From NCBI RefSeq assembly GCF_028743495.1, contig NZ_CP117968.1: a DNA stretch of 64,000 bases, one strand, 5' to 3'. The translations under genes were made by a program, and so were the position numbers. Origin of the DNA: Allobacillus halotolerans (GTDB lineage: Bacteria > Bacillota > Bacilli > Bacillales > Alkalibacillaceae). Shown in pieces: positions 44,071-60,917 of this stretch. Position 1 is the stretch's first letter. Each line of letters starts with the position of its first letter. The notes beneath the pieces were generated by a model that searched no databases, was not told the origin of the DNA, and worked only from the letters and a program-made list of their open reading frames with translations.

Positions 44071-45564
44071 GTGTCTGAAGAATTGAATGACCAAATGAAA
44101 ACCCGTTTAGAGAAGCTTAGAGGGTTAGAAGAAAAAGGAGTCAGTGGATTCGGAAATAAATTTGAACGTACCCACTTGACCAACCAGCTAAAAGAAGCTT
44201 TTGATCATTTCACAAAAGAGGAACTGGCTGAGAAGGAAGAGGAAACTGAAGTTACAATCGCGGGCAGAATTATGACGAAGCGAGGTAAAGGGAAAGCAGG
44301 CTTTGCCCATATCCAAGACTTGGATGGACAAATTCAGCTATATGTACGAAAAGATGAAGTCGGGGAAGAAGCATACGAACTTTTCAAATCCGCTGACTTA
44401 GGAGATATCGTCGGGGTTACCGGTGTCATGTTTAAGACCAACGTAGGTGAACTCTCCGTCAAAGCGAATACGTTTGAATTACTGACAAAATCGCTACGTC
44501 CACTACCTGAGAAGTTTCATGGCCTGAAGGATGTTGAACAGCGTTACCGTCAACGGTATTTAGATTTGATTACAAATCATGAAAGTAAAGAAACATTCAT
44601 TTTGCGAAGTAAGATTATTCAAGCGATGCGTCGTTACTTAGATGGCCAAGGATTTTTGGAAGTTGAAACACCAATGATGCATTCGATCCCTGGTGGAGCT
44701 TCTGCTAGACCATTCGAGACGCACCACAATGCGTTGGATATTCCGTTGTATATGCGAATCGCGATAGAACTTCATTTAAAACGATTAATCGTCGGTGGGC
44801 TGGAGAAAGTCTATGAAATCGGTCGCGTCTTCAGAAATGAAGGGGTTTCTACGAGACATAACCCGGAATTTACGATGATCGAATTGTATGAAGCGTATGC
44901 AGACTACAACGATATTATGGACCTTACAGAAGAGTTGATTGCTCATATCGCACAAGAAGTGTTAGGAACGACGAAAATCCAATATGGAGACTATGAAGTT
45001 GACTTAGCACCTTCTTGGAAAAGATGGCATATTGTCGATGCCATTAAAGAATATACAGGAGTAGACTTTTTCGAAAAAATGTCTGATGAGCAAGCTCGTC
45101 AGTTAGCTGAAGAACATGGCGTCGAAGTTGAAAAACATATGACGTTTGGTCATATCGTTAACGAGTTCTTTGAACAAAAAGTTGAAGAGCACTTAATTCA
45201 GCCTACATTTATTTACGGTCATCCAGTTGAGATTTCACCATTAGCGAAGAAGAATCCAGAAGATGAACGGTTTACCGATCGATTTGAACTATTCATTGTA
45301 GGTCGTGAACACGCAAATGCATTCTCTGAGTTGAATGACCCGATCGACCAGCGTGAACGTTTTGAATCCCAGTTGAAAGAACGGGAAGCAGGAAACGATG
45401 AGGCGCATTATATGGATGAAGACTTTCTGGAGTCATTGGAATACGGTCTGCCGCCAACGGGTGGTCTAGGAATCGGAATCGACCGAATTGTAATGTTACT
45501 CACGAATTCTCCTTCTATTCGAGATGTACTGCTATTCCCTCAAATGAGAAAACGCTCTGAATAA
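44071..45564 (+). CDS. lysS: Lysyl-tRNA synthetase (class II)
   Basis: 497 residues. An N-terminal OB-fold anticodon-binding domain (about 50-150) precedes the class II catalytic core with motif 2 (RVFRNEGVSTRHNPEFTM) and motif 3 (GLGIGIDRIVML). The start is taken as GTG 44071, with GAGGTGA 5 bases upstream; GTG 44062 overlaps that site and would add three residues. Confidence 0.96.
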   Translation: MSEELNDQMKTRLEKLRGLEEKGVSGFGNKFERTHLTNQLKEAFDHFTKEELAEKEEETEVTIAGRIMTKRGKGKAGFAHIQDLDGQIQLYVRKDEVGEEAYELFKSADLGDIVGVTGVMFKTNVGELSVKANTFELLTKSLRPLPEKFHGLKDVEQRYRQRYLDLITNHESKETFILRSKIIQAMRRYLDGQGFLEVETPMMHSIPGGASARPFETHHNALDIPLYMRIAIELHLKRLIVGGLEKVYEIGRVFRNEGVSTRHNPEFTMIELYEAYADYNDIMDLTEELIAHIAQEVLGTTKIQYGDYEVDLAPSWKRWHIVDAIKEYTGVDFFEKMSDEQARQLAEEHGVEVEKHMTFGHIVNEFFEQKVEEHLIQPTFIYGHPVEISPLAKKNPEDERFTDRFELFIVGREHANAFSELNDPIDQRERFESQLKEREAGNDEAHYMDEDFLESLEYGLPPTGGLGIGIDRIVMLLTNSPSIRDVLLFPQMRKRSE

Positions 45565-45575
45565 TACAAATGATT

Positions 45576-45614
45576 GCCACTTGCCTTTTGGTGAGTGGCT
45601 TTTTATTTTTTTAA
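45576..45614 (+). terminator. Terminator after lysS
   Basis: GCCACTTGCC pairs with GGTGAGTGGC around a short loop, followed by a T-rich tract. Confidence 0.8.
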
Positions 45615-45815
45615 GCCAAAGTACGATTTCGTCGGTTGTAAAGTCGAATAAGAATCTAGTCGTTGATCATCAAGGCAAACAAGTTTGAGACAATTGGCGT
45701 GGTCATAAACTTCATATAACCAACATTGGTCTCTTCAAAAGTCATATTCTTGAAGGTGCAACAACGAAAAGTGCATGCATAAGCTATATCAATTAAAACT
45801 TCAAGGAGGATCATG

Positions 45816-46454
45816 ATGGCAAAGATTGCATTGGCACTTGCGGCTAGAGGAACAGATGAGGAAGCATTCAAAGCGTGGGGAACAAGAGCGGTGGGCGCTC
45901 CGAATACGAAGCAATGGGGATCGGGCAAAGAACTGCTGACCCATATGGTCAATGCTTCGAATGGAGGAGGGAACTGTATTGAACGATTATATATATTTTC
46001 ACATGCATGGCCATATATACCCGGTGGAAATCGCGGAGGTGTGAAGCTGGGCGGTGTGGATGTTGCTGGATTCTATTCACAACCGAGTTTATACGATGAC
46101 ACAGATGCGAGGTATATAAACGACTTTGCACAGCTTGTACAGGAAGGAAAAATAACCTTTTGTTCAACTTGCAAAGTAATATTCACAGGGTGTCGAGTAG
46201 CATCCAGTCAATTCCCAGTCGAATTTCTGCATGTCAGTGGATGCCAAGTCATTGCTTCCAATGGATCAAGTCATCCAAAACCAGGAACGCCTCCAGGTGA
46301 TCAAACAGGACAATGGCTAAGTACGGCAGGGGGGTGGACAGAACAGCAAGCAAAACAAAATGAAAATCATTATGTCGGGTGGATCAATTATTCGTTAACA
46401 TCGACCGGAGAAGTAAATGAAAAGAGGTTAGGGGAAGAGATAAAAATTTGGTAA
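45816..46454 (+). CDS. Stand-alone caspase-fold-like protein (DUF4347-like)
   Basis: 212 residues, not part of the usual lysS-rrn neighbourhood. A His in YIFSHAW (H63) and a Cys in VIFTGCRVASS (C126), each after a hydrophobic strand, recall the catalytic His/Cys pair of clan CD (caspase-like) peptidases. The later SGCQVIASNGSS and GQWLSTAGGW resemble the DUF4347 pattern. No signal peptide or membrane segment. The ATG at 45816 has AAGGAGGA 5 bases upstream; ATG 45813 is too close. It has its own terminator and no partner gene. Protease activity and role are not established. Confidence 0.75.
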   Translation: MAKIALALAARGTDEEAFKAWGTRAVGAPNTKQWGSGKELLTHMVNASNGGGNCIERLYIFSHAWPYIPGGNRGGVKLGGVDVAGFYSQPSLYDDTDARYINDFAQLVQEGKITFCSTCKVIFTGCRVASSQFPVEFLHVSGCQVIASNGSSHPKPGTPPGDQTGQWLSTAGGWTEQQAKQNENHYVGWINYSLTSTGEVNEKRLGEEIKIW

Positions 46455-46470
46455 GAGATCGTTATGCATG

Positions 46471-46509
46471 AACCAGCCAACCGTTGATAAAAAGGTTGGC
46501 TGGTTTTTT
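46471..46509 (+). terminator. Terminator after the caspase-like gene
   Basis: A perfect 12-bp stem starting AACCAGCCAACC (46471-46482), its complement at 46493-46504, then TTTT. Confidence 0.9.
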
Positions 46510-46737
46510 GGAGCTTTGTCACTTAGTCGCACACTGGCTGTTAAAGGTTGAAACTAGTGGCGATAAGAGAGTGGTTGGTCGCTACATGACGGGCGTTTAT
46601 ATGGCAAATAGTTTTCAGAAAAAATTTACTTCAATAAAACAGTTGCACGCATTTAAAAACCATGATAAATTATTAAACGTTGTCGCAACAAAAACGGCAA
46701 CCGAACAAAAATGAAAAAAACAAATTAACAAAAGTTG

Positions 46738-46766
46738 TTGACATTGAATTTCATTTTTGTTATATT
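46738..46766 (+). promoter_or_regulatory. rRNA operon promoter
   Basis: TTGACA (46738-46743), a 17-base spacer and TATATT (46761-46766), with A-rich DNA upstream (46713-46733) that could act as an UP element. The leader then runs about 138 bases to 16S. It is the only strong promoter seen in the 46510-46910 gap. Confidence 0.85.
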
Positions 46767-46815
46767 TATAAAGTCGCTGTTTTGAGGCGACAATAAATGA
46801 CAAGAACACTTCGAA

Positions 46816-46838
46816 CCTTGAAAACTAAACAAAATAGC
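46816..46838 (+). other. 5' arm of the 16S rRNA processing stalk
   Basis: This 23-base stretch is complementary, with one mismatch, to 48521-48543 after 16S. The long duplex would be the RNase III site that releases pre-16S. The same pair occurs in the second operon at 52699-52721 and 54404-54426. Confidence 0.85.
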
Positions 46839-46910
46839 CTGAAGTCAATTCGGTTTCTTTCTTATTGATTGGGAAAGAAACAAACGAAATTTTTTAAGCC
46901 AATCAAACAC

Positions 46911-51566
<4,656 letters not shown>

Positions 51567-51689
51567 TTTATGATGTATTGCTTCTTATCTAGTTTTGAAG
51601 GTACATGCCTTTTATCTTGATTTAAGCGCGTGAAATGTAGGGTTTACGTAAAAAGATAAGCACTTACGAAAAATTCTTTTAAAAATTCC

Positions 51690-51718
51690 TTGCATTTTTC
51701 AACTAAGGTTAATATAAT
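51690..51718 (+). promoter_or_regulatory. Putative internal promoter in the 23S-5S spacer
   Basis: TTGCAT (51690-51695), a 17-base spacer and a perfect TATAAT (51713-51718), with AT-rich DNA before it. The start point near 51725 would give a separate 5S-plus-tRNA transcript. The second operon's 23S-5S spacer is about 127 bases shorter and lacks it. Confidence 0.65.
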
Positions 51719-51753
51719 ATAACTTGTCCTTGAAAAAAGAATAGAAACACAAG

Positions 51754-51869
<116 letters not shown>

Positions 51870-51877
51870 GTATATAT

Positions 51878-51953
51878 GGAGGATTAGCTCAGCTGGGAGA
51901 GCACCTGCCTTACAAGCAGGGGGTCGCAGGTTCAAGTCCTGCATCCTCCACCA
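51878..51953 (+). tRNA. tRNA-Val (UAC)
   Basis: 76 bases including encoded CCA. Acceptor GGAGGAT with ATCCTCC, anticodon TAC, T-loop TTCAAGT. First of nine tRNAs. Confidence 0.96.
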
Positions 51954-51958
51954 TTTAT

Positions 51959-52034
<76 letters not shown>

Positions 52035-52075
52035 CTTATTTTCTCCGCAAGGTGAAAATGATGAACAAATGATCC

Positions 52076-52151
52076 GAGCCATTAGCTCAGTCGGTAGAGC
52101 ATCTGACTTTTAATCAGAGGGTCGGAGGTTCGAATCCTCCATGGCTCACCA
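52076..52151 (+). tRNA. tRNA-Lys (UUU)
   Basis: 76 bases including encoded CCA. Acceptor GAGCCAT with ATGGCTC, anticodon TTT in loop CTTTTAA. Confidence 0.96.
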
Positions 52152-52154
52152 TTT

Positions 52155-52236
52155 GCGGGTGTGGCGGAATTGGCAGACGCGCTAGACTTAGGATCTAGTG
52201 CCTCCGGGCGTGGGGGTTCGACTCCCTCCACCCGCA
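52155..52236 (+). tRNA. tRNA-Leu (UAG)
   Basis: Class II tRNA with a long variable arm (CCTCCGGGCGTGGGGG region) and anticodon TAG. The acceptor ends at the discriminator A (52236), followed by TCA instead of CCA, so CCA must be added after transcription. Confidence 0.94.
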
Positions 52237-52247
52237 TCATCTTGTTC

Positions 52248-52322
52248 GCGGAAGTAGTTCAGTGGTAGAACACCACCTTGCCAAGGTGGGGGTCGCGGGT
52301 TCGAATCCCGTCTTCCGCTCCA
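52248..52322 (+). tRNA. tRNA-Gly (GCC)
   Basis: 75 bases including encoded CCA. Acceptor GCGGAAG with CTTCCGC, anticodon GCC. Confidence 0.96.
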
Positions 52323-52338
52323 TTATGCAAAAAGTTGT

Positions 52339-52428
52339 GCCGGGGTGGCGGAATGGGCAGACGCACAGGACTTAAAATCCTGCGGAGGGTGTACCTCCGT
52401 GCCGGTTCGAGTCCGGCCCTCGGCACCA
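52339..52428 (+). tRNA. tRNA-Leu (UAA)
   Basis: 90 bases including encoded CCA. Class II, with a long variable arm and anticodon TAA in loop CTTAAAA. Confidence 0.95.
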
Positions 52429-52440
52429 TTGATTTTCTTT

Positions 52441-52517
52441 GCGCCCGTAGCTCAATTGGATAGAGTGTCTGACTACGGATCAGAAGGTTAGGGGTTCGAC
52501 TCCTCTCGGGCGCGCCA
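52441..52517 (+). tRNA. tRNA-Arg (ACG)
   Basis: 77 bases including encoded CCA. Acceptor GCGCCCG with CGGGCGC, anticodon ACG; A34 is expected to be edited to inosine. Confidence 0.96.
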
Positions 52518-52522
52518 TATAA

Positions 52523-52596
52523 CGGGAAGTAGCTCAGCTTGGTAGAGCACTTGGTTTGGGACCAAGGGGTCGCAGGTTCGAATCCTGTCTTCCCGA
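52523..52596 (+). tRNA. tRNA-Pro (UGG)
   Basis: 74 bases; acceptor CGGGAAG with CTTCCCG, anticodon TGG. No CCA is encoded: the discriminator A is followed by TATT. Confidence 0.95.
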
Positions 52597-52605
52597 TATT
52601 CCTAT

Positions 52606-52681
52606 GGGGCCTTAGCTCAGCTGGGAGAGCGCCTGCTTTGCACGCAGGAGGTCAGCGGTTCGATCCCGCTAGGCTCCACCA
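52606..52681 (+). tRNA. tRNA-Ala (UGC)
   Basis: 76 bases including encoded CCA. Acceptor GGGGCCT with AGGCTCC (one G-U pair), anticodon TGC. Last tRNA before the second 16S. Confidence 0.96.
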
Positions 52682-52692
52682 TATTTTATGCT

Positions 52693-52793
52693 TTCGAACC
52701 TTGAAAACTAAACAAAATAGCCTGAAGTCAATTCGGTTTCTTTCTTATTGATTGGGAAAGAAACAAACGAAATTTTTTAAGCCAATCAAACAC
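52693..52793 (+). repeat. Second rRNA leader, direct repeat of the first
   Basis: Same sequence as 46810-46910; the duplication continues through 16S and 23S at an offset of 5883. It starts at TTCGAACC, so the promoter of operon 1 is not copied. It contains the 16S stalk arm but no -35/-10 pair. Confidence 0.9.
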
Positions 52794-57449
<4,656 letters not shown>

Positions 57450-57509
57450 TTTATGATGTATTGCTTCTTATCTAGTTTTGAAGGTACATGCCTTTCAAAA
57501 TCATATTTG

Positions 57510-57625
<116 letters not shown>

Positions 57626-57630
57626 GGTCA

Positions 57631-57661
57631 AAGCCAAGAAGATTTCTTCTTGGCTTTTTTT
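57631..57661 (+). terminator. Terminator of the rRNA locus
   Basis: A perfect 11-bp stem AAGCCAAGAAG / CTTCTTGGCTT followed by TTTTT, directly after the second 5S. The rest of the gap to 57924 is AT-rich with no clear promoter or gene. Confidence 0.9.
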
Positions 57662-57924
57662 GCACATCAAAAAGCATATGATATTTTTCTTCTTCTTTGC
57701 ATAACCATAATTTTACCTTCATCTATAATATCCATTGTTAAAAAAGCCAATTTAATTGTTTTCTTATCGATGTTTAATAAATAGAAATAGGGTATAGAGA
57801 AATATTTGGTTTAGTCATTCTTTAGATCGTTTGCGTTTTGATTGAGTACGTTGCTTTCATAGTAATGAATAAAAACACAAAGATTTACCAGGATCTATAG
57901 TTTAAATAAGTGAGGGGAGAAGAA

Positions 57925-58623
57925 ATGATTGAATCGATGAATCAACTTTTTGGGGAAAACTTCTCAGAGATGCTGTTGCGCATTTTATTAGCTACCGTAC
58001 TTTGTGGTTTGATTGGTTTTGAAAGAGAATTGAAAAAACACCAAGCTGGCTTTCGTACACATATATTAGTTGGGGTAGGCGCTTGTATGATGATGCTTTT
58101 GTCATTGTACGGTTTCGATCAATACATTACTCAATATGATAATATTCGCTTTGATCCTGCCAGAATTCCTTCTTATGTCATCAGTGGAATTGGCTTCTTG
58201 GGTGCAGGTACGATTATGGTTCATGGCATGACGATTCGCGGATTAACGACTGCAGCATCCATTTGGACCGTAGCTGGGATTGGATTAGTCGTTGGTGCAG
58301 GTTTGTATCCATTAGCTATTTTAACGACGATCGTTGTTTTACTTAGCTTGGTTTTTTTGAATTCATTCGAGAAGTTGTTTTCAAAAGACAAAGGAAAATA
58401 TCTCATTCAACTCAGGATTGATAATAGAGCAAATATCGGAGACATCTTGGATGTGTTTGAAACGTATGACCTATATATCAAACGAATTGAAATTGAGACG
58501 GAGAGTGTCGATCAGCGAAATATATATATTGAACTTGAGAAGGACCAATTGTTTAACCGACATGAATTACTTGATGAAGTTAGTCGCATACAGTATGTAA
58601 CGTATGTTCACAAGCCAAAATAA
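57925..58623 (+). CDS. MgtC/SapB family membrane protein
   Basis: 232 residues. Four to five N-terminal membrane segments (about 15-150) with family motifs GLIGFERELKKHQAGFRTH, GIGFLGAGTIM and RGLTTAASIW, then a soluble C-terminal domain (about 155-232), ACT-like. MgtC proteins act in magnesium limitation and acid stress in other bacteria; transport itself is doubtful. The ATG at 57925 follows AGGGGAG. Not found between rrn and ctsR in B. subtilis, so it is an accessory insertion. It has its own terminator. Confidence 0.9.
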   Translation: MIESMNQLFGENFSEMLLRILLATVLCGLIGFERELKKHQAGFRTHILVGVGACMMMLLSLYGFDQYITQYDNIRFDPARIPSYVISGIGFLGAGTIMVHGMTIRGLTTAASIWTVAGIGLVVGAGLYPLAILTTIVVLLSLVFLNSFEKLFSKDKGKYLIQLRIDNRANIGDILDVFETYDLYIKRIEIETESVDQRNIYIELEKDQLFNRHELLDEVSRIQYVTYVHKPK

Positions 58624-58634
58624 TAACAACTAGA

Positions 58635-58664
58635 AGATGATTCGAAAATGAATCATCTTTTTTT
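58635..58664 (+). terminator. Terminator after the mgtC-like gene
   Basis: A 9-bp stem AGATGATTC / GAATCATCT followed by a T run. Confidence 0.85.
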
Positions 58665-58684
58665 ATAAAAATGGAGCAAAACGT

Positions 58685-58713
58685 TTTGCATCGATCATAA
58701 AAATAAGTATAAT
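58685..58713 (+). promoter_or_regulatory. SigA promoter of the ctsR operon
   Basis: TTTGCA (58685-58690), a 17-base spacer and TATAAT (58708-58713). The CtsR operator starts 8 bases downstream and covers the start point. Confidence 0.75.
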
Positions 58714-58721
58714 AAAATTAT

Positions 58722-58744
58722 AGTCAAAGATAGTCAAAGTCAAA
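58722..58744 (+). promoter_or_regulatory. CtsR operator
   Basis: AGTCAAA-GAT-AGTCAAA (58722-58738) is an exact match to the CtsR direct heptad repeat. A third, overlapping heptad, AGTCAAA (58738-58744), follows. It would allow autorepression of ctsR and heat induction of the operon. Confidence 0.9.
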
Positions 58745-58810
58745 GTTAATGTAAATGACTTTTATTTAAGTAACTTAAAGGGAATTATAGGGTAAAGGAG
58801 GGATCGCACG

Positions 58811-59287
58811 TTGAAGAACATATCTGATGTCATTGAAGCATATTTAAAGAGAGTGCTTCAGATGAGTGGTGAGGATATCGTTGAAATAAAAAGAAGTGAG
58901 ATAGCAGATCGCTTTGAGTGTGTTCCTTCGCAAATCAATTATGTCATCAAGACACGTTTTACGGTTGAAAAAGGATATATTGTTGAGAGTAAGCGTGGGG
59001 GCGGAGGCTATATTCGTATCATTCGATTAAAGCCTAAATCAAAGCAAGCTTTACTTGATGAAATGCTCTCAATCACCAACAACCCAATGTCACAGCAGGC
59101 AAGCATGGACTTATTAAATCGGTTATATGAGGAACGTTTATTAACCGAAAGAGAGTCACATCTAATGAATAAAATTTTACATCGGGATGTCCTATCCATC
59201 CCATTGCCCAATCGAGATATCATTCGTTCTAAAGTTTTTCGAGAGTTAATTATGACGTTGAAAGTTCATGATCGACAGGAGGGATAA
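58811..59287 (+). CDS. ctsR: Heat-shock repressor CtsR
   Basis: 158 residues. Class III stress repressor with an N-terminal winged-helix DNA-binding domain (about 1-72) whose wing contains KRGGGGYIRI. It represses clp genes, is released on heating and is then degraded. The start is TTG at 58811 with AAAGGAGGG 8 bases upstream. First gene of the ctsR-mcsA-mcsB-clpC operon and under its own operator. Confidence 0.96.
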   Translation: MKNISDVIEAYLKRVLQMSGEDIVEIKRSEIADRFECVPSQINYVIKTRFTVEKGYIVESKRGGGGYIRIIRLKPKSKQALLDEMLSITNNPMSQQASMDLLNRLYEERLLTERESHLMNKILHRDVLSIPLPNRDIIRSKVFRELIMTLKVHDRQEG

Positions 59288-59289
59288 AT

Positions 59290-59829
59290 ATGGAATGTCA
59301 AAGATGTCATAAAAACGACGCCAGTGTGCATTATACACAAGTTATTAATGGGAAGAAAGATGAGGTCCATTTATGTGAAGAATGTGCTGAAAAAGAGGGT
59401 TATATGGACTTTTCCAACCAACATCTTTCCATGCATCAATTCCTGACAAGTATGGTTCCGCTTGACTCGGCATTCAATAAAAGTCAGAGTATCAAGCCGG
59501 AAACGACAACGCAGTGTGACTATTGTGGAATGACATATGGAGAATTTCGTAGAAAAGGAAAATTCGGTTGTAGCCATTGTTACGAATCGTTTTCTTCCTA
59601 CTTGACACCCCTTCTGAAGCGAGTTCATAGTGGGAATACTGAACACGTTGGAAAGATCCCAAAAAGAATTGGCGGGAATTTACACAAACAACGTGAGGTT
59701 GAGAGTTTGCAAACAAAACTTCAAGAAGCAATTCAAGCTGAAGCATTTGAAGAAGCAGCAACAATACGAGATCAAATACATCAATTGAAACAGGAGCTAG
59801 AAGAGGAACGAAAAGGTGGTGAAGCATAA
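59290..59829 (+). CDS. mcsA: Protein-arginine kinase activator McsA
   Basis: 179 residues. Activates McsB and controls CtsR. Four CxxC pairs (CQRC, CEEC, CDYC, CSHC) suggest two zinc sites, and the C-terminus (about 140-175) is a UVR-like coiled segment. It starts 2 bases after ctsR and its stop shares one base with the mcsB start. Confidence 0.95.
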   Translation: MECQRCHKNDASVHYTQVINGKKDEVHLCEECAEKEGYMDFSNQHLSMHQFLTSMVPLDSAFNKSQSIKPETTTQCDYCGMTYGEFRRKGKFGCSHCYESFSSYLTPLLKRVHSGNTEHVGKIPKRIGGNLHKQREVESLQTKLQEAIQAEAFEEAATIRDQIHQLKQELEEERKGGEA

Positions 59830-60899
59830 TGTCATTACAAGACTTTATTGATGATGCCATCAGCCCTTGGTTGAATGACGGTGGAGAGGATAACGATATC
59901 GTCTTAAGCAGTCGAATACGCTTGGCAAGAAATTTGGATAAAGTTCCTTTTCCTACGAGTGGCCAAGAAGAACCTTTAACAAAAGTCTTGGAATACATGG
60001 AACAGGAATTTAGTGGCCAATCATTCAATGGGTTTAAGGATTTTCAACTTGCCAAGATGTCAGATCTTGAGCCGATTGAAAAAAGGGTCTTGATTGAAAA
60101 ACATTTAATTAGCCCAAACTTAGCTGAGAACGAAGGCAGCGGCGCTGTATTGATTTCAAAAAATGAACAAGTCTCAATTATGGTCAATGAAGAAGATCAC
60201 TTACGGTTGCAAATCTATTATCCAGGACTGCAATTGAAAACAGCCGTAGATACCGCTTTTGAAATCGATGATTGGATCGAGGGCAAAATTGGTTATGCTT
60301 TTGATGAAGAGAAAGGATATTTAACAAGTTGTCCGACAAACGTCGGTACAGGATTAAGGGCATCCGTTATGATGCATCTTCCAGCACTGACAATGACAAA
60401 TCAGATGAATCAGATTGTTCCTGAGATTAATAAGCTAGGGTTAGTTGTACGCGGGATATATGGTGAAGGTAGCGAAGCGTTAGGGAATCTTTACCAAGTA
60501 TCCAACCAAGTGACTCTAGGGAAGTCTGAGGAAGAAATCATTCAAGATTTAACCAGTGTCGTAAGAGAATTAATTGATAGTGAACGTAGATCCAGAGAAT
60601 GGATTGTCCAGCAATCGGGTATACAGTTAGAAGATAAACTGTATCGTTCCTATGGGATTTTATCTAATAGCCGGATCATTCACTCGAAAGAAGCATCAAA
60701 ATGTTTGTCAGATATTCGTTTAGCAATTGATTTAGGATGGATTAAAGGAGTTTCCAAAACTATTCTGAATGAATTAATGGTGTTAACCCAACCCGGTTTC
60801 TTGCAGCATTACGCCAAGAAAGGACTTTCGCCAAGAGAACGGGATGTATTTCGAGCTAAATTGATTCGAGAACGATTAACGATGGAACAAGAGGATTAA
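59829..60899 (+). CDS. mcsB: Protein-arginine kinase McsB
   Basis: 356 residues. Phosphorylates arginines of misfolded proteins, marking them for ClpCP, and of CtsR. An ATP:guanido-phosphotransferase fold: N-terminal IVLSSRIRLARNL and the SCPTNVGTGLRASVMMHLP catalytic block are present. It overlaps mcsA by one base. Confidence 0.96.
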   Translation: MSLQDFIDDAISPWLNDGGEDNDIVLSSRIRLARNLDKVPFPTSGQEEPLTKVLEYMEQEFSGQSFNGFKDFQLAKMSDLEPIEKRVLIEKHLISPNLAENEGSGAVLISKNEQVSIMVNEEDHLRLQIYYPGLQLKTAVDTAFEIDDWIEGKIGYAFDEEKGYLTSCPTNVGTGLRASVMMHLPALTMTNQMNQIVPEINKLGLVVRGIYGEGSEALGNLYQVSNQVTLGKSEEEIIQDLTSVVRELIDSERRSREWIVQQSGIQLEDKLYRSYGILSNSRIIHSKEASKCLSDIRLAIDLGWIKGVSKTILNELMVLTQPGFLQHYAKKGLSPRERDVFRAKLIRERLTMEQED

Positions 60900-60917
60900 A
60901 AAGGAGGTCATTTATAT

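Noticed and set aside
45656..45952. A 98-codon - frame before and inside the caspase-like gene
   Set aside because: Antisense to a better supported gene, with no ribosome binding site.
46484..46714. A 76-codon frame between the caspase-like gene terminator and the rRNA promoter
   Set aside because: It begins inside the terminator hairpin, has no ribosome binding site and resembles no protein I know.
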